Assembly (NCBI RefSeq): GCF_905147045.1
Contig: NC_065906.1
Location: 3,534,001-3,598,000 of the forward strand
DNA: 64,000 bases
Source: Nymphalis io
Lineage: Eukaryota > Arthropoda > Insecta > Lepidoptera > Nymphalidae
Direction: 5' to 3'
A model generated the notes under the pieces. It saw nothing but the letters and a program-made list of their open reading frames with translations. It had not been told where the DNA came from and did not search any database. The translations under genes were made by a program, and so were the position numbers. The first letter of the stretch is position 1, and every line of letters begins with the position of its first letter. Positions 1 to 11,050 of the stretch are shown here, piece by piece.

Positions 1-23
1 TTCTATAAAAAAAAAAAAAAAAA
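1..23 (+). mobile_element. SINE-B 3' tail, cut by window edge
   Basis: The window opens with TTCTAT followed by an A run, which is how sense copies of SINE-B end (compare the complete copy ending near 56000). Only the tail lies in the window. Confidence 0.6.
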
Positions 24-457
24 CATTTTATAGAAAAGCTGTATAAAAACAAATTCAACGCATTTTCGTAATCTGATCTTGGTAATCAGTTACAACGTGC
101 AATTTGCACAAGTGCTTACATTGTTTTATAAGAAAAAACATCTTCAAAAAATCTCAACTCTAGGTATTTATGTCGAATGTATAAAAAAAATAAAGTGATA
201 TCGAAAAGACACCGTCATCGTTAAACAAATTTTTTGAATGACGTAACAAAGCATTTGTAAAACACCGACGAGTTCGTTTATACCCGACCCTAGAACAATC
301 GAGCATCAATCACTACCTCGATCGGGGAATGATAAACGATGCAGCGGCAACATTATTGATAACAGTTTACAAGAAATGGATTCACAAGGCGAATTTTTAC
401 AGTTATGTTTTGTAGACAGATACCGAATATTTTTTGATAAATGATAAATGTGTATTT
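24..457. other. AT-rich stretch, nothing recognised
   Basis: No open frame of note and no repeat family recognised. Just before the next SINE there is a local repeat of a GATAAATGTGTATTTAT motif, which recurs directly after that SINE. Confidence 0.5.
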
Positions 458-468
458 ATCATGATAAA

Positions 469-690
469 AAAGCCGAGATGGCCTAGTGGTTAGAACGCGT
501 GAATCTTAACCGATGATCGTGAGTTCAAACCATCGTGAGGAAACCTGCATGTGTCTCGTTTCATTGAAATTATGTCCCATGTGTATTCTACCAACCCGTC
601 ATTGGAGCAGCGTGGTGGAATAAGCTCTAAACCTTCTCCTCAAAAAGGGAGAGGAGGCCCAGCAGTGGGACATTAACACGCTGTTACTGT
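469..690 (+). mobile_element. SINE-A copy with internal deletion
   Basis: The head carries a box A-like GGCCTAGTGGTTAGAACGCG and a box B-like GAGTTCAAACC typical of a tRNA-derived SINE. It is followed by the family body (CATCGTGAGGAAACCTGCATG, then GTGGTGGAATAAGCTC). Compared with the copy at 25319, about 75 bases between box B and the body are missing. The copy is flanked by ATCATGATAAA at 458-468 and 691-701, which I read as an 11 bp target site duplication. Non-coding, moved in trans by a LINE. Confidence 0.85.
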
Positions 691-701
691 ATCATGATAA
701 A

Positions 702-1090
702 TGTGTATTTATATATATATATGGCCTAAATCGATGAGACCTCAGCTGAAGATCGTTGGTTAAAATCGTGGCTAATAACAATCAATCCTAATGTGCTATA
801 AAAGTCACCTGAACACTTCGAAATGCAAATTTGTAACGTTCGGTTGCTATAGATTGCATTCAACACCATAAACCTTTACTGAGCGCGTCCGTATCGTTTG
901 CAATGTTATGGCCCTAGCTGGACTCACCAAATGTACCCTAGACGTCACATTTAAGTAGGCTACTTAGTTGATGATTTTTTTTATATTTACGTTCTTAATT
1001 AAAGGCTACTACTAATGCAATGGTGGAAATTGGTTCTTCGCCTTTGATTTGGTTCGCCATCTTTAATTATCGCTAGAAGTCTTAAATAAC
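702..1090. other. No gene recognised
   Basis: AT-rich sequence with a short TA run near 712. Nothing else recognised before the duplicated target of the next insertion. Confidence 0.5.
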
Positions 1091-1142
1091 AGAACTAGTT
1101 AAAAGTCCTATATAGCGTAATTTCCTTTCGGATTATTTTTGC
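1091..1142. repeat. 52 bp target duplication, left copy
   Basis: This 52-base segment recurs at 1336-1387 with a single mismatch (G versus A at the eighth base). The two copies bracket a poly(A)-tailed R1-type fragment exactly, so they are read as a target site duplication made on insertion. Confidence 0.9.
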
Positions 1143-1335
1143 CGATCCACGAGTGGAGCAAAGCACGGGAGAGGCCGCGGATGCGTTATATCAACAAGTT
1201 CCCGCAGCCTCTCCCATCCGAGCTGAGGACGGCCATCGCAGTGGTTTTAGTGGGTAAGAATCCCACATAACCCGGTTCCACCCCCATGGGACCCGGGTAC
1301 CTTTCTGAAGGTTTTGAAGGAAGCGAGAAAAAAAA
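1143..1335 (+). mobile_element. R1-clade LINE, 5'-truncated 3' end
   Basis: About 190 bases matching the 3' untranslated end of the R1-type copies at 33989-34370 (+) and, inverted, at 26317 and 50819. Shared blocks are GCAAAGCACGGG, GATGCGTTATATCAACA, TGGTTTTAGTGGGTAAGAAT and TTTCTGAAGGTTT before an A run. It is severely 5'-truncated, as target-primed insertions often are. The flanking 52 bp direct repeat marks the boundaries. Confidence 0.85.
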
Positions 1336-1387
1336 AGAACTAATTAAAAGTCCTATATAGCGTAATTTCCTTTCGGATTATTTTTGC
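1336..1387. repeat. 52 bp target duplication, right copy
   Basis: Right-hand copy of the 52 bp direct repeat, starting straight after the poly(A) of the R1-type insert and ending at TTTTTGC, as the left copy does. Confidence 0.9.
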
Positions 1388-2008
1388 GGTTAATAGTTTT
1401 TCTGAATAATCTGATTGGTCAATTTAGTACGTCTAGTTTGATACATTGTGTACAAAACCGGCTTTAAATGAATTATGTATGTACATACATTCAATACAAA
1501 AACGTTCTACGATTCAAAGGATTATTTAGTGTTCGAAATAGAAAATGTTAGCCTAAAACGGTTTCGTATTTTTTCCCCTTTTTTATAATTACCGCCTATG
1601 TTTTAGCCTTTAGCTTTGAAACTAACATCGGCTTGAAAAATTTGATCACGAAAAAGTTCGTAAACAACTCATGAACAACTTTAGACAAGGCCGCTTTGAC
1701 TTTTTTCTATTCTTTATTTTTGAACTGTTTTTTTTATATGTAACAATTGCAATAAAATATTTTTTCCATCTTAAATGGTAATCGAGTGCCGAGAATTTTA
1801 TAAGTATTTGCATGTTAGGTATATATAAATTATATATTTATGTTTGTATCCCCCGATGTAAAAGGACGGAACACCTATAACAATACGCGTGTATCTGTGT
1901 ATTTACGTGTAGCCAAAGGAATGTATCAATTTTGTTGTGGTTTTTTTTTATGTGATCGAGATGGTTTATCGTTATAATTTATGAATTAGATCTTTCGGCA
2001 TTTGAAGA
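1388..2008. other. No gene recognised
   Basis: AT-rich non-coding sequence without an open frame of note or a repeat I recognise. Confidence 0.5.
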
Positions 2009-2296
2009 TTTTTTTTTATAGAATAGGAAGACGGACGAGCATATGGGTCACCTGGTGGTAAGTGGTCACTAACGCCCATAGACATTGGCATTGTAAGAAA
2101 TGTTAACCATCGCTTACATCACCAATGAGCCACCAACCTTTGGAACTAAGACGTTATGTCCCTTGTGCCTGTAATTACACTGGCTCACTCACCTTCAACC
2201 CAGAACACAACAATACCAAGTAACGCTGTTTTGCGGTAGAATATCTGATGAGTGGGTGGTACATAGACGAGCTTGCACAATACTCTACCACCAGTT
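2009..2296 (-). mobile_element. SINE-B copy, near full length
   Basis: Begins on the + strand with a T run and ATAGAATAGG (the reverse of the poly(A) tail) and ends at CTACCACCAG (the reverse of the head). The internal landmarks are present: the CACCTGGTGGTAAGTGG hairpin core with one change, GACATTGGCATTGTAAGAA, CCTGTAATTACACTGG and GCGGTAGAATATCTGATGAG. Non-coding retroposon. Confidence 0.85.
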
Positions 2297-3011
2297 AAAA
2301 TTATAAAAGATTATTAGTTCATTACCAATTTCATAAAGGGTTCTTACCAACTTTCATAGGTCCGATTGCTTAATCCTCCACCCTGGTTCAATGTGGGTAC
2401 ATACACTGAATATATTTACATAACAATATTGGTGAAATAAAGAAATGTTCACATAAAGCTAATAATTTTATACCGTTTTCGATTGAGCCAAATGTTTATT
2501 ATTTTATGTCATGTTAATGTCATAAGAGACTAAAGAAAGAAAATTCGTACTTAAAATGTGCCATTTACCCCAAACAAATAAAACTTTATGAACATTGCCT
2601 TGGGAAAATCATTTGATTGAAAAACAAATAGGATTCGATATTCTTATCATTTCCTTTTATTTCTCTTGTCTTCTTTTTTTAGATAATTAGCCTTCATTGG
2701 TATAACGGACATCGATTTTAATGAAATCTAAATTGGAAAAAAAGTACTACGACTTGTTTCAACAAGATTTTCGCTGAGCGTAATTATGAGATAAATAACT
2801 ATGTATGAGATTAAATTTAAAAAGTTATTGAGCGCGATTAGATAACAAACATCGAAGTCCTGACATGACTGTAAAAATAAATATATTTTTTACGATACTT
2901 GTTTGCATCGAGTGAAATGGTTATTATGAAACAGCACAAAGTTTTTATTTTGGATTAATATCTCGTACTTATACTATATTACATATCGCTAAGGATGTAT
3001 AAGTACGGTGC
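2297..3011. other. No gene recognised
   Basis: AT-rich non-coding DNA; nothing recognised. Confidence 0.5.
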
Positions 3012-3243
3012 CGTGTGCAAAATTAGCAGGCTGAAGTGGCAGTGGGCTGGTCACGTATGTCTTAGGACCGATGGCCGTTGAAGCAGACGAGTCCTAGAGT
3101 GGTCAACCAGGTGGACCGATGACCTTAAGAATGTGGCGGGTATCGACTGGATGCGGAAGGTGGAGGACCGGGAACTTTAGCGCACCTTGGGAGAGGCCTA
3201 TGTTCAGCAGTGGACTACGATTGGCTGTTGATTGATTGATTGA
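3012..3243 (+). mobile_element. RTE-clade LINE, 3' end fragment
   Basis: Matches the C-terminal coding end of the RTE element at 37188-38882. Readable in the + direction are AAAATTAGCAGGCTGAAGTG (KISRLKW), a TGGACCGATGACCTTAAGAA block (WTDDLK) and GGAGAGGCCTATGTTCAGCA (GEAYVQQ). It lacks about 45 bases after TAGAGTGG and has in-frame stops, so it is a pseudogene fragment. It ends in TTGA repeats, the short tandem tail typical of RTE elements. Confidence 0.85.
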
Positions 3244-4010
3244 AAAGGATGCATCAAATTATTAAAAAAAAAATGTCATCAGCAAATAACGTCAAAAAAC
3301 GGTGCGAGTGATTGATTGATTCAAGGATTTTTTTACTATTTAAATCAGTGGGGCGCTATTTTGTAAGAACAAACTCGAAACTCACCACAGAAAACGGTCT
3401 TAAAATGTCAGAAATTGATGTGATACATTGACCATAATAAATGAAATGTGATCGCATTTCAAGAATATACGTATTAAAATATATCACCATAAGTCGGTTA
3501 TACAATTCACAGGTGAGTAATGAAGTGAGTTCTTACATAATAGAATCGCAGATCATAGGAATACCTTCTATTTTATTTTATTTTGTAAAACAACATTTAA
3601 TTTTATTATATTTTTTTAGAATATTTTATATTTAAAATTCGACTCGTCTCCATTTTAACCATTAATTTCACAATCGAGAGCCAATTGTCTGCAAGCATCC
3701 TTAAAACGACAGCATTTAAGAATTTCTGGAAATAATTGTTTGTCGTTAGTAGTTGTTTATTTTTGTATTGTTTTCTCTTTATTATGAAAACTAAGTGAAG
3801 ACTATGAATACAAATTACTCTTTAATTGAATAACATTTTGCACGAACAGTGCCCGCAGTTTCATTTTCTTGATATTCTGGTTAAAAGATAGAAACTATTT
3901 TAAAAATAAAAACAGGTTTATTTCGGACACATGCTATAGAACAAAATAAATCTTAAACAACTGCTACAAAAAAAGATAAATGGCTGTTATAAAAATATGC
4001 ACGAATTTCT
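3244..4010. other. No gene recognised
   Basis: AT-rich. An open frame of 64 codons at 3441-3635 has low-complexity, Ile/Tyr/Phe-rich composition and no recognisable domain, so I do not call it a gene. A second GATTGATTGATT run at 3309-3320 echoes the RTE tail. Confidence 0.45.
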
Positions 4011-4054
4011 ATTTATTTGCAGTAGGTTACATTTCTAACCTATTGCAAATAAAT
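4011..4054. repeat. Hairpin, 19 bp stem
   Basis: ATTTATTTGCAGTAGGTTA pairs with TAACCTATTGCAAATAAAT at one mismatch, around a 6-base loop. No flanking duplication is obvious. It could be a minute inverted-repeat element or a chance structure. Confidence 0.6.
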
Positions 4055-4544
4055 AATACCATTCACTTCTAATTTGATTATAGAAACCCAACATTGATAG
4101 CCAGTTTTTTTTCAAAGTTTCAGTGGTGGGTAAGTAGGTTTGATATATTATTATGTAATGTATATATTGTTATAAATACGAGTGTAACAGAATATAACAT
4201 TTTAAATCCCGCTATAAAAGAAAGAAAAGGACAAATCTTTGTTGTGTTCCTAAATGTTCCTAGTATAAAAGTATAATAGCAGTCAACATGATGCGTATTT
4301 ACGTAAACCTATCGAGTGGCTTCAAATTTTGGGGTGGTTTGGTGTGGGACTTACACAAAATATAGCGTGAGAGCTACTCACCAAAGTTCCTTTGATTATT
4401 GTATCGATAAAATCTTGCAAAGATTTTGTCAACAACTATTCGCGACTTTGTTTCTATTGCAATGAACAGTAATATATTATATTATTTATGATACTATTTC
4501 GTATTCGTAGATTAATTATTATTAATATACTTATCTATCTTATA

Positions 4545-4587
<43 letters not shown>

Positions 4588-6180
4588 ACTATTCAATGAA
4601 AATCACGGATTATAAACGAATTAAGGGATCAGTTTAATATATGAATTGATTTTCACGTGCGTATTTTTTAGATTCTAAAACTATTGATCCGAATTATATA
4701 CATAGCTTTAGTGGCGATCAGTGCTATCTGGGACAATTGCTACATGTACAATTATTTACTTAAATGGTTAGTCAAATTATATCAATTCATATAACTCCGA
4801 TGTTACAAATTGTTCCGACACAATTATTACTTGTATAGATTTCATACGTAATTCAATAACGTTATCTCATAAATTTATTTCTCTTTTATAGTATCGTTCA
4901 TAACTTCGCGATAAGATATGCGAATGTTCTTTGTTATAAGGCAGCCGTTATTTTATAGTACGGTTGAGAGGGTCTCATTTTAGCAGGACATGTTTGTAGA
5001 CAATATACTTGTGGTAAATTATTTACTCATGAAAAATTAAATTAAATTTATATTTTGGGATGTAATATATTGAGTATAAAATTATGAATTAAAAAAAATT
5101 ATATTGTGATAAGTTTACTATTGCCTTGTATTGTTTAAAGTTAAGTACCATAAGTAGATGTTTAACGTTTTATATTATACTAAAATAATTTAATCGCATG
5201 AAAATGATAAGATTAAAGTTTGAAATAAGACTTTTGAATATAAAATATTCAATTATAAAAATGTTACAAAAAGGTGACTTAATTTATTTCAATTTATTTA
5301 ATAGAATATATTATACTTTCTTTATATGTTCTACTTTACAAAGAACGAAGGAAAAAAAAACCTAAGAGATTTATCCGTACCTCGGTGTTTGTTGTCAACA
5401 CTTGTACACTTAAACTATTACAATTAAAAATGACACAAAGCGCCTAAGTGCATTACCGGGGTGACTACTCTTCAATATCTTCTTCTTAATTTTTCTCGGT
5501 ATAATACACATTTCGATTGTTAATTCAATCTTTTTCAATTATGACTTACAATGTTTTTAATTTTAATAAAGTGTATTAACATAAGAATTATTTACTTTAA
5601 AGATTTTAAGTTTTTATTTTTTTGAAACTATATGTTACCGACTTTAGATATATCATTGTTTTAATAAAGCGGAAATGTACAATATTTTAATAAATCACAA
5701 AACTATATCCTACAAATATTTTAGTATCTCAATTGATTCTTTCCGTTTTGATTGAAATATTTATTTTGATTAATAATATTTTTTATTTTGACTCGAAATT
5801 GAACTTATAATAAAAGTCGGAAAACCATCCATTCGTTTGCTAGATACCGAGCAAGAAAGGTGTGCTGGCAAATAAATAATTGTAATACAAAATTACTAAT
5901 TGTCTTAAATTATAATTCAAAACCTAACGTCCTTGAAGTAAAGTGCAGTAGTGAGAAATAAAGTGTTGTGCAGTTTGTGTGACTAAGCTAATAAGAGCAG
6001 GCCGTAACATATATATACAAATTATGATCGTGGATTAATGGCAAGTATACTAGCAGCATTTCCACTTTGAATGGCAATTCTGATCTTCTGGGCAAAATAA
6101 CCAGCCCTCCTGCCATCAGTAGAGGCAAAATAAGAGGAAATTTAAATTAATTAAAGTATATTGAATTATATCAATTATAT
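4055..6180. other. Long AT-rich stretch, no gene recognised
   Basis: Over 2 kb without a credible open frame; a 60-codon frame at 4094-4276 is not convincing. Apart from the AT microsatellite at 4548-4585 I recognise nothing firmly. Confidence 0.45.
4548..4585. repeat. (AT)n microsatellite
   Basis: About 19 uninterrupted TA units. Confidence 0.95.
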
Positions 6181-6275
6181 CAACAGCCAATCATTGTCTA
6201 CTGCTGAACATAGGCTTCTCCCAAGGTGCGCCAAAGCTCCCTGTCCTCCGCCTTCCGCATCCAGTCTTTTCAAGA
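6181..6275 (-). mobile_element. RTE-clade LINE, 3' end scrap
   Basis: The + strand CAACAGCCAATCATTGTC...CCTTCCGCATCCAGT is nearly the same as the start of the RTE element at 37201, so it is the reverse complement of its last ~90 coding bases (MRKAEDRELWRTLGEAYVQQ region). 5'-truncated; followed by a short TCTTCCGCATCAG near-duplicate. Confidence 0.85.
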
Positions 6276-6559
6276 AAGTTTCTTCCGCATCAGTTTTTTT
6301 TTCAAGAAAGGTGATATTGAATTGGCATCAAATAATCGTGAAATTAAATGTAACTAAAAAATAATTTTCTATAATTAAAAATAAAAAGACGAAATGATGG
6401 ACCCCTATTAATAAGCATTGTAAAAAATATGAGCCATTATTTACAACCACAGGAAGTCAAATAATTATTATGTACGGTAGCTCTCTTGGATGTTATTAAT
6501 ACAAAGTTCTGATATTTGTAAAAAGAAATTACAATGCAAATTGATCAATCTATAAACAT

Positions 6560-6915
6560 TATAATAATAATAATAATAATAATGTCCTCCGAACCGATTT
6601 CGGCTACAGCGGCCATTCTCAAGAGAGATTAGCCAACTGCACAGGACATACTATAATACACAAATGTGCGCGCAAACACTCGTGCTCTCTCTATTCTCTA
6701 TCTCTCATAACTCGACGGGATGGTAATCTAACTGCTTTACGTGCTTTCCGAGGCACGGGAGTGTACATACTTCCAACTTTTTAGATTCCGGGCTGCTATC
6801 GAGAATTTTCAACAAAAAAAAAACCCCAATAACATTTCATTGACCCGACCCCGGAATTGAACCCAGGACCTTTGGCGTGGCCTTTCATCTAGCCACTAAA
6901 CCAACGAGGCAGTCA
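6560..6915 (-). mobile_element. tRNA-derived SINE with ATT-repeat tail
   Basis: Read on the minus strand it opens with a tRNA-like head: box A-like TGGTTTAGTGGCTAGA and box B-like GGGTTCAATTCC. It continues through a body with CTTGAGAATGGCCGCTGTAG and ends in ATT repeats. TATAAACAT at 6551-6559 and 6916-6924 flanks it as a 9 bp target duplication. It is unrelated in body to SINE-A. SINEs of this plan, with a TTCGGAGGACATTATT-type end, are common in moths and butterflies from memory. Confidence 0.85.
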
Positions 6916-6924
6916 TATAAACAT

Positions 6925-7647
6925 AACTTTAATTAAGTCTAACTCTTAGTGTTATCGAGCTATGACGGACGTTTTCTTTAGTTAATTTAATAGATATTAT
7001 TTCTGCGTTAACTGAAAGCGACGCAAACGAGAAACTTGGTAATTACTTGGCGATTCAATAGACTCAGATAGAAAATTAATTTAATTGCTCTTGGCAATTT
7101 TGGTTTACTGTTTTAATCTGTTAAAGAAGTCCAAAGAGTTTTGATCGAATTTTCTAGATCGGAATGAGCAATCATTATTTTATCTGGTAATTTATAAGCA
7201 GTGGTAAGGTTTGAGAGATTGTAAATTAAAATTATACGTCTGATTTCAATAGCACCCCTTTATTATTGAATACGTTTGAAGTCTTAGTATTCTAAATAAA
7301 TATGAATCTTAGTTTTGTACTTATTAATGTTGGTTTTAGTATTAGAATAAATACGGTATATCATTATTGTTGAGGATATATTTTTAGATGATTAAAATAT
7401 AGTATTTGAGCCTTATAAAATCTGTGTAAATCAGTATTTTTTTATTTTAAATTGAAAATAGATTTTATTTGTTATATCTATGTTTTCATAGATAAGTATA
7501 TAAATTATTTTATCAGATTGCATTCTACTGTATATCTTAGTCTCAATTTTTTTATTGATTGTGTTTACTTAAACTTAAAAATGATAATAAATTTATAAAC
7601 TTTTATTCGTCACAACTAATAATTAGAGTTAAGGTTAGGTTTAATAT
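6925..7647. other. No gene recognised
   Basis: AT-rich non-coding DNA; nothing recognised until a GGTTAGGTTTAA motif next to the following R1 fragment. Confidence 0.5.
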
Positions 7648-8190
7648 AGGGTTACGCCCTATCTTTTAAGACCCTAAGCCCCGAACGTAAGGGCTGTGGA
7701 AGCCGACGTCATCTCCGCCGAGAAGGATCGGCCCTTTCCCGTTCCCGTTCCACCGTCTTCTATTGGACCATGACGGTCTCATAGAAGGAGGCTACGGCCC
7801 TCCATGCCGATTCCCTGCGGAGCATCGCCGACACGACTGCTCGCAGGGACAGGTCTTGTCCGACTTCACGAACCAGGGTCTCCCTCTCTGCATTCCACGC
7901 GGGGCACGCTTCCAGCGTATGCTGAGCGGTGTCCCGGTTCGGACCACAGTGGTGGCACATCGCCGTCGATTCGCGTCCGATCTTACACAGGTATTCTCCA
8001 AAACAACCATGACCAGTCATTACCTACATAAGCCGGAAGGTGACTCGTCGCCTTCGTCTCATCCAGGCTTCGAAGGGTGGCAGGATTACTCCGACGACGC
8101 GTTTGCTCGCGTACCGTTCTTCGCAGAGACGGTCGTGTCACGTCGCAAGAGCCCTCCTATGTTCCCGCCGCCGCGGCCCCTCCCGTATCA
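7648..8190 (-). pseudogene. R1-clade LINE, C-terminal coding fragment
   Basis: On the minus strand an 86-codon frame (8020-7760) encodes the C-terminal end of an R1-type ORF2. It reads MTGHGCFGEYLCKIGRES, then CHHCGPNRDTAQHTLEACP, a CCHC zinc-knuckle spaced as in R1/TRAS/SART-type reverse transcriptases, then AMLRRESAWRAVASF. The reverse transcriptase domain and the true 3' end are missing, so this is an internal fragment truncated on both sides. Its neighbours at 26317 and 50819 keep the same knuckle. Confidence 0.85.
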
Positions 8191-8734
8191 AATAGTCATT
8201 ATTAACCAGTGCATTTCAAATCATAGGATGTAAAATTTTATATATCTTGTGCTTGTAATTCCACTGGATCACTTATTACATTTACACTACATTATTAATT
8301 ACATATACAAAATCCATAACAAGAAGTTATAATTCTTGTATAATATATACCGATATAGACGCATGTTTATTTAACAAAATAAATTTTCTCTGAGGACACC
8401 AACTTTGGCCCTCATTCAATCTATCAGTTATCAAACTTTGTTCCCTAGTTACCTTCGTCCGCAGGAGGATACTATTTTAATGAAGACCCTATCATGATTA
8501 GACTATATACAAATAATTACTTAATAATTTTGACACTTACGTGATTTGAAAGCAAAACTGTTGATGAAAGTTTTCAAAGAGTTTTAAGCAGAATATATTC
8601 AGATAATGTAAACAACATGCGAAATTGAAGTAACTATTTCTTTTAGTTAAGATTACAGTTCTACTAAAACAAATCAAATGATATAACTAAGGTGAGATGA
8701 TCTAAAAAACGTGGATCTCTGGCTTCATGAGCTT
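8191..8734. other. No gene recognised
   Basis: AT-rich; a short TTGTGCTTGTAATTCCACTGG at ~8247 may be a SINE-B scrap, too short to call. Confidence 0.4.
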
Positions 8735-8835
8735 AAACTGCGTGTGACTGTTCCATTGCTGGGCTATGACATCCTCTTCCTTCGAGGAAAATATATGAAT
8801 TATTCCGCTACGCTGTACCAATGCGGACTTAATAC
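8735..8835 (-). mobile_element. SINE-A body fragment
   Basis: Reverse complement of the SINE-A body: TTCCATTGCTGGGC, CTTCGAGGAAAA, then ATTATTCCGCTACGCTGTACC in place of the conserved block. Diverged, head missing. Confidence 0.6.
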
Positions 8836-8984
8836 TTAATAAGTGTTTATTCATCACATGCTCAGTTCAGGAAGAGATCGTGAAGAGAAAAAAAAGATTT
8901 ACGAGTATCATAAGAAGAAAAGATTTGTTTTTTTGTTGTTGTATGGATAGTCTCAAAATCTACGAAACCTATTTTTAAAATTCT

Positions 8985-9161
8985 TTCACATATATAAAGC
9001 TTGATTTTCAGCGAGTAACAAGCTATATTTTATTTATCAGAGATCTACAAAAATTGCAATATTTTGACCCAAAATATAATTTTTTTTATTTCCTATAAAA
9101 GTTATAATTACCGTAAAAATGATAATTATTCAACCCGGACAAAGTCGCAGCGGGCCGCTAG
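8985..9161 (+). mobile_element. Helitron-like 3' end
   Basis: Contains TTTCAGCGAGTAACAAGCTA and ends CCGCTAG followed by T. CTRR followed by T is the usual Helitron 3' junction, and AGCG-GGC-CGCT can form a small terminal hairpin. A sister copy at 22855-23055 shares the order of blocks and the CTAG-T end. Non-autonomous; no helicase coding. Confidence 0.5.
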
Positions 9162-9288
9162 TATTTAATAAAAGTGATTTAAGTACGTATAAGTCAAACC
9201 AAATTAGCACTCAAAATTATGATCTATAGTTGGGAATAGCAATTAAAATTCAAAGCTATGTAATATAACAGGAAATACATAATTGCAT

Positions 9289-9641
9289 TCTAATTCCTGC
9301 TTCCCCCTTCCTTCTTAAGTCCACGCGAGCTGGTTCTCGATGTCACCGCCTAACTGTGACATCAATTCCATCGCGAACAAAGAAATTTGGCAACTCCTTT
9401 CTTTGTCGCACTTCCAAAAAATGGAATTCCTTACCAGCTCACGTGTTCCCCTCCTCTTACAACCCGGGTTCCTTCAAACGAGGCGTGAAGAGGCATCTTG
9501 CGGGCCGGCAAGGCGAAGGCGGCTAGTGCAGAACGTTTTTCCCGTCTGTACTGGCCGTCGTCGCGTTTGGACTCTACTACCACTTACCAACAGGTGGAGT
9601 AGAGTCATTTGCCCTCCCGGCGAATATAAAAAAAAAAAAAA
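9289..9641 (+). mobile_element. LINE-J 3' end, 5'-truncated
   Basis: Same sequence as the 3' end of the LINE-J element at 29689-33075 (inverted there). It covers the C-terminal codons (KKWNSLPAHVFPSSYNPG frame), the native stop after GRQGEGG, the 3' hairpin at 9570-9606 and a poly(A) run. The 7-base AATTGCA at 9281-9287 and 9642-9648 is a likely target duplication. Unlike the 29-33 kb copy it keeps the native frame at VFPSSYNPG. Confidence 0.9.
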
Positions 9642-9719
9642 AATTGCACCAAAATTATAAAGGTCATATGTTTTGGTTTAACTGGGTTTTATTGCTAGGT
9701 TAATTACAGCTAAAAGTTT

Positions 9720-10055
9720 GTAGCGTGGGCAGTAGCCCGCACCATCAAAACTCCGGACATTACATCTGAGAAGAGTGCCTTTGACTCTAAGAAGGTTCTC
9801 AAGAAGGCTCGTTTTAACCAAACTAGACGCCTTGGGACTAAATTAGCTTCCTATCCCTCGTGGTAGTAAAGTATTTCCCTGTCCAAGTCGGTTGAGACGA
9901 ACTTCTCTCGTCCATCTCTGCCGTCACTGTTGAAGCCAGACGGATCCCTGGCCTTCACGGCAACAGAAACAACTAACTTATTAACGGCTCTTTTTGCCGA
10001 AAATTTACGTTTCGATGGGGGAAATGCCTCACCGGCAAACATACCAGTGGTATTT
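9720..10055 (+). pseudogene. Jockey-type LINE, EN-RT linker fragment
   Basis: One + frame reads SVETNFSRPSLPSLLKPDGS then LAFTATETTNLLTALFAENL. This matches in order the LINE-J stretch SVQNNFCQPSLPPLRNPDGS and LAHSPQEQADLLAKLFADNS just before the reverse transcriptase domain. Upstream TKLASYPSW corresponds to HDLVSHPRG, with stops between. It is a different family from LINE-J and clearly broken; no catalytic motif is included. Confidence 0.75.
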
Positions 10056-10139
10056 CACTCGTTATAAATGCACGTGAAGACCTTAAACTCCAGATAAAGA
10101 CCGGTTTTCATCAGTTTGATTGTTGATTCTTACAGGCAC

Positions 10140-10360
10140 TATAAGTAAGTGAGAGATGTTTATGAAATTTGGAGCACATTTGGATCTCGCAAGTGTATAA
10201 AGTATCTCGTAAATGTATAAAGCAAATTTGACTTGTTTATGTGAAATAGTTTTTGAATTATGAGGGGATCAAAAGTGGCTCCAAATGGTTCGTGTAACGT
10301 TGCTGCTCGCGTTCTGTTAGCTTGAACTTGGCTTGACACACTACCGCGTGTCTAGATTAC
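10140..10360 (-). repeat. Dispersed repeat D, inverted copy
   Basis: Reverse complement of the repeat at 47035-47260. Shared blocks are AATTTGGAGCACAT, AAAAGTGGCTCCAAATG, TTAGCTTGAACTTGGCTTGAC and the end ACTACCGCGTGTCTAGAT. The end carries an ACACGC/GCGTGT-type hairpin. Class not recognised. Confidence 0.7.
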
Positions 10361-10894
10361 TTAATGGTAGCTGGTATCATTGAGCAACATCAAGTGAAGC
10401 TATAACTTAACAAAATAAAGCGCCATGTTAACAATTTAAAACACATCATCTAGTTGCCAGCGAAGTTGGAGCACTCTTTCGTTGCTTTGAGAAGTCCTCG
10501 GCAGACTAATTGACTTCATTGTAGACTCGTGTACCGTCAGCTAGAATGGGCTCTTTAAAAATTTCACCAAGCAAAAAGTTTTAAGTCGAGATTTAAATCG
10601 CAGGAAACTGCTTTATAAGCCCTGCGTTTTCTTGAGTGCCTTTTATACCTTTTTGGCTTGAATAATATTATCGTTACATCATTGTATTTATTTAATAATG
10701 TGATTTAATTAGAATCAGGTTGATGACGATGATTTATAATATAAAATGAGCTATCCTTCTATACATATGTCATGTAAACGGTAGCGTATATGGCTCTGAC
10801 GATTTACCTCAAAATTTATTATTAAATAAGATTTATTAAAACATATTTATTTATTAAAATATCATTCACGTTAATAAATAATAACAGTTTCCGC
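10361..10894. other. No gene recognised
   Basis: AT-rich non-coding DNA. Confidence 0.5.
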
Positions 10895-11050
10895 ACATGC
10901 AGCTTCACCGGGGGTGCTAAGTACTCTATGCACTTTTCTTTACCTCTAACAAAATATTTGCAAAATTTCTTCGGTTGGGTAGTTAAGACGTGAAATTTTT
11001 ACAAATAAACAAATGAAAAACTCACTTTTACACTTATAATATTAGTTTTC
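10895..11050 (+). repeat. Dispersed repeat H (Helitron-like relic)
   Basis: Contains TTTGCAAAATTTC, GTTAAGACGTGAAA, an ACAAATAAACAAATGAAA block and CACTTATAATATTAGTT. The same order recurs at 42715-42850 (+) and 18985-19085 (-). The TTATAATATTAGTA end is common in lepidopteran non-autonomous DNA elements, from memory. Confidence 0.5.

Noticed and set aside
472..530. tRNA gene
   Set aside because: Box A and box B are present, but no tRNA cloverleaf is completed and the sequence continues into the SINE-A body.
6025..6150. Minus-strand frame reading ASTDGRRAGYFAQKIRIAIQ as a gene exon
   Set aside because: Looks protein-like and borders an RTE scrap, but it is short, has no splice context, and I cannot assign a family with confidence.
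6845..6915. tRNA gene on the minus strand
   Set aside because: tRNA-like head of a SINE with flanking 9 bp duplication and ATT-repeat tail; acceptor stem pairing is not evident.
7763..8233. 156-codon + strand frame
   Set aside because: Antisense to the R1-type C-terminal frame with its CCHC knuckle; the composition is that of a shadow frame.
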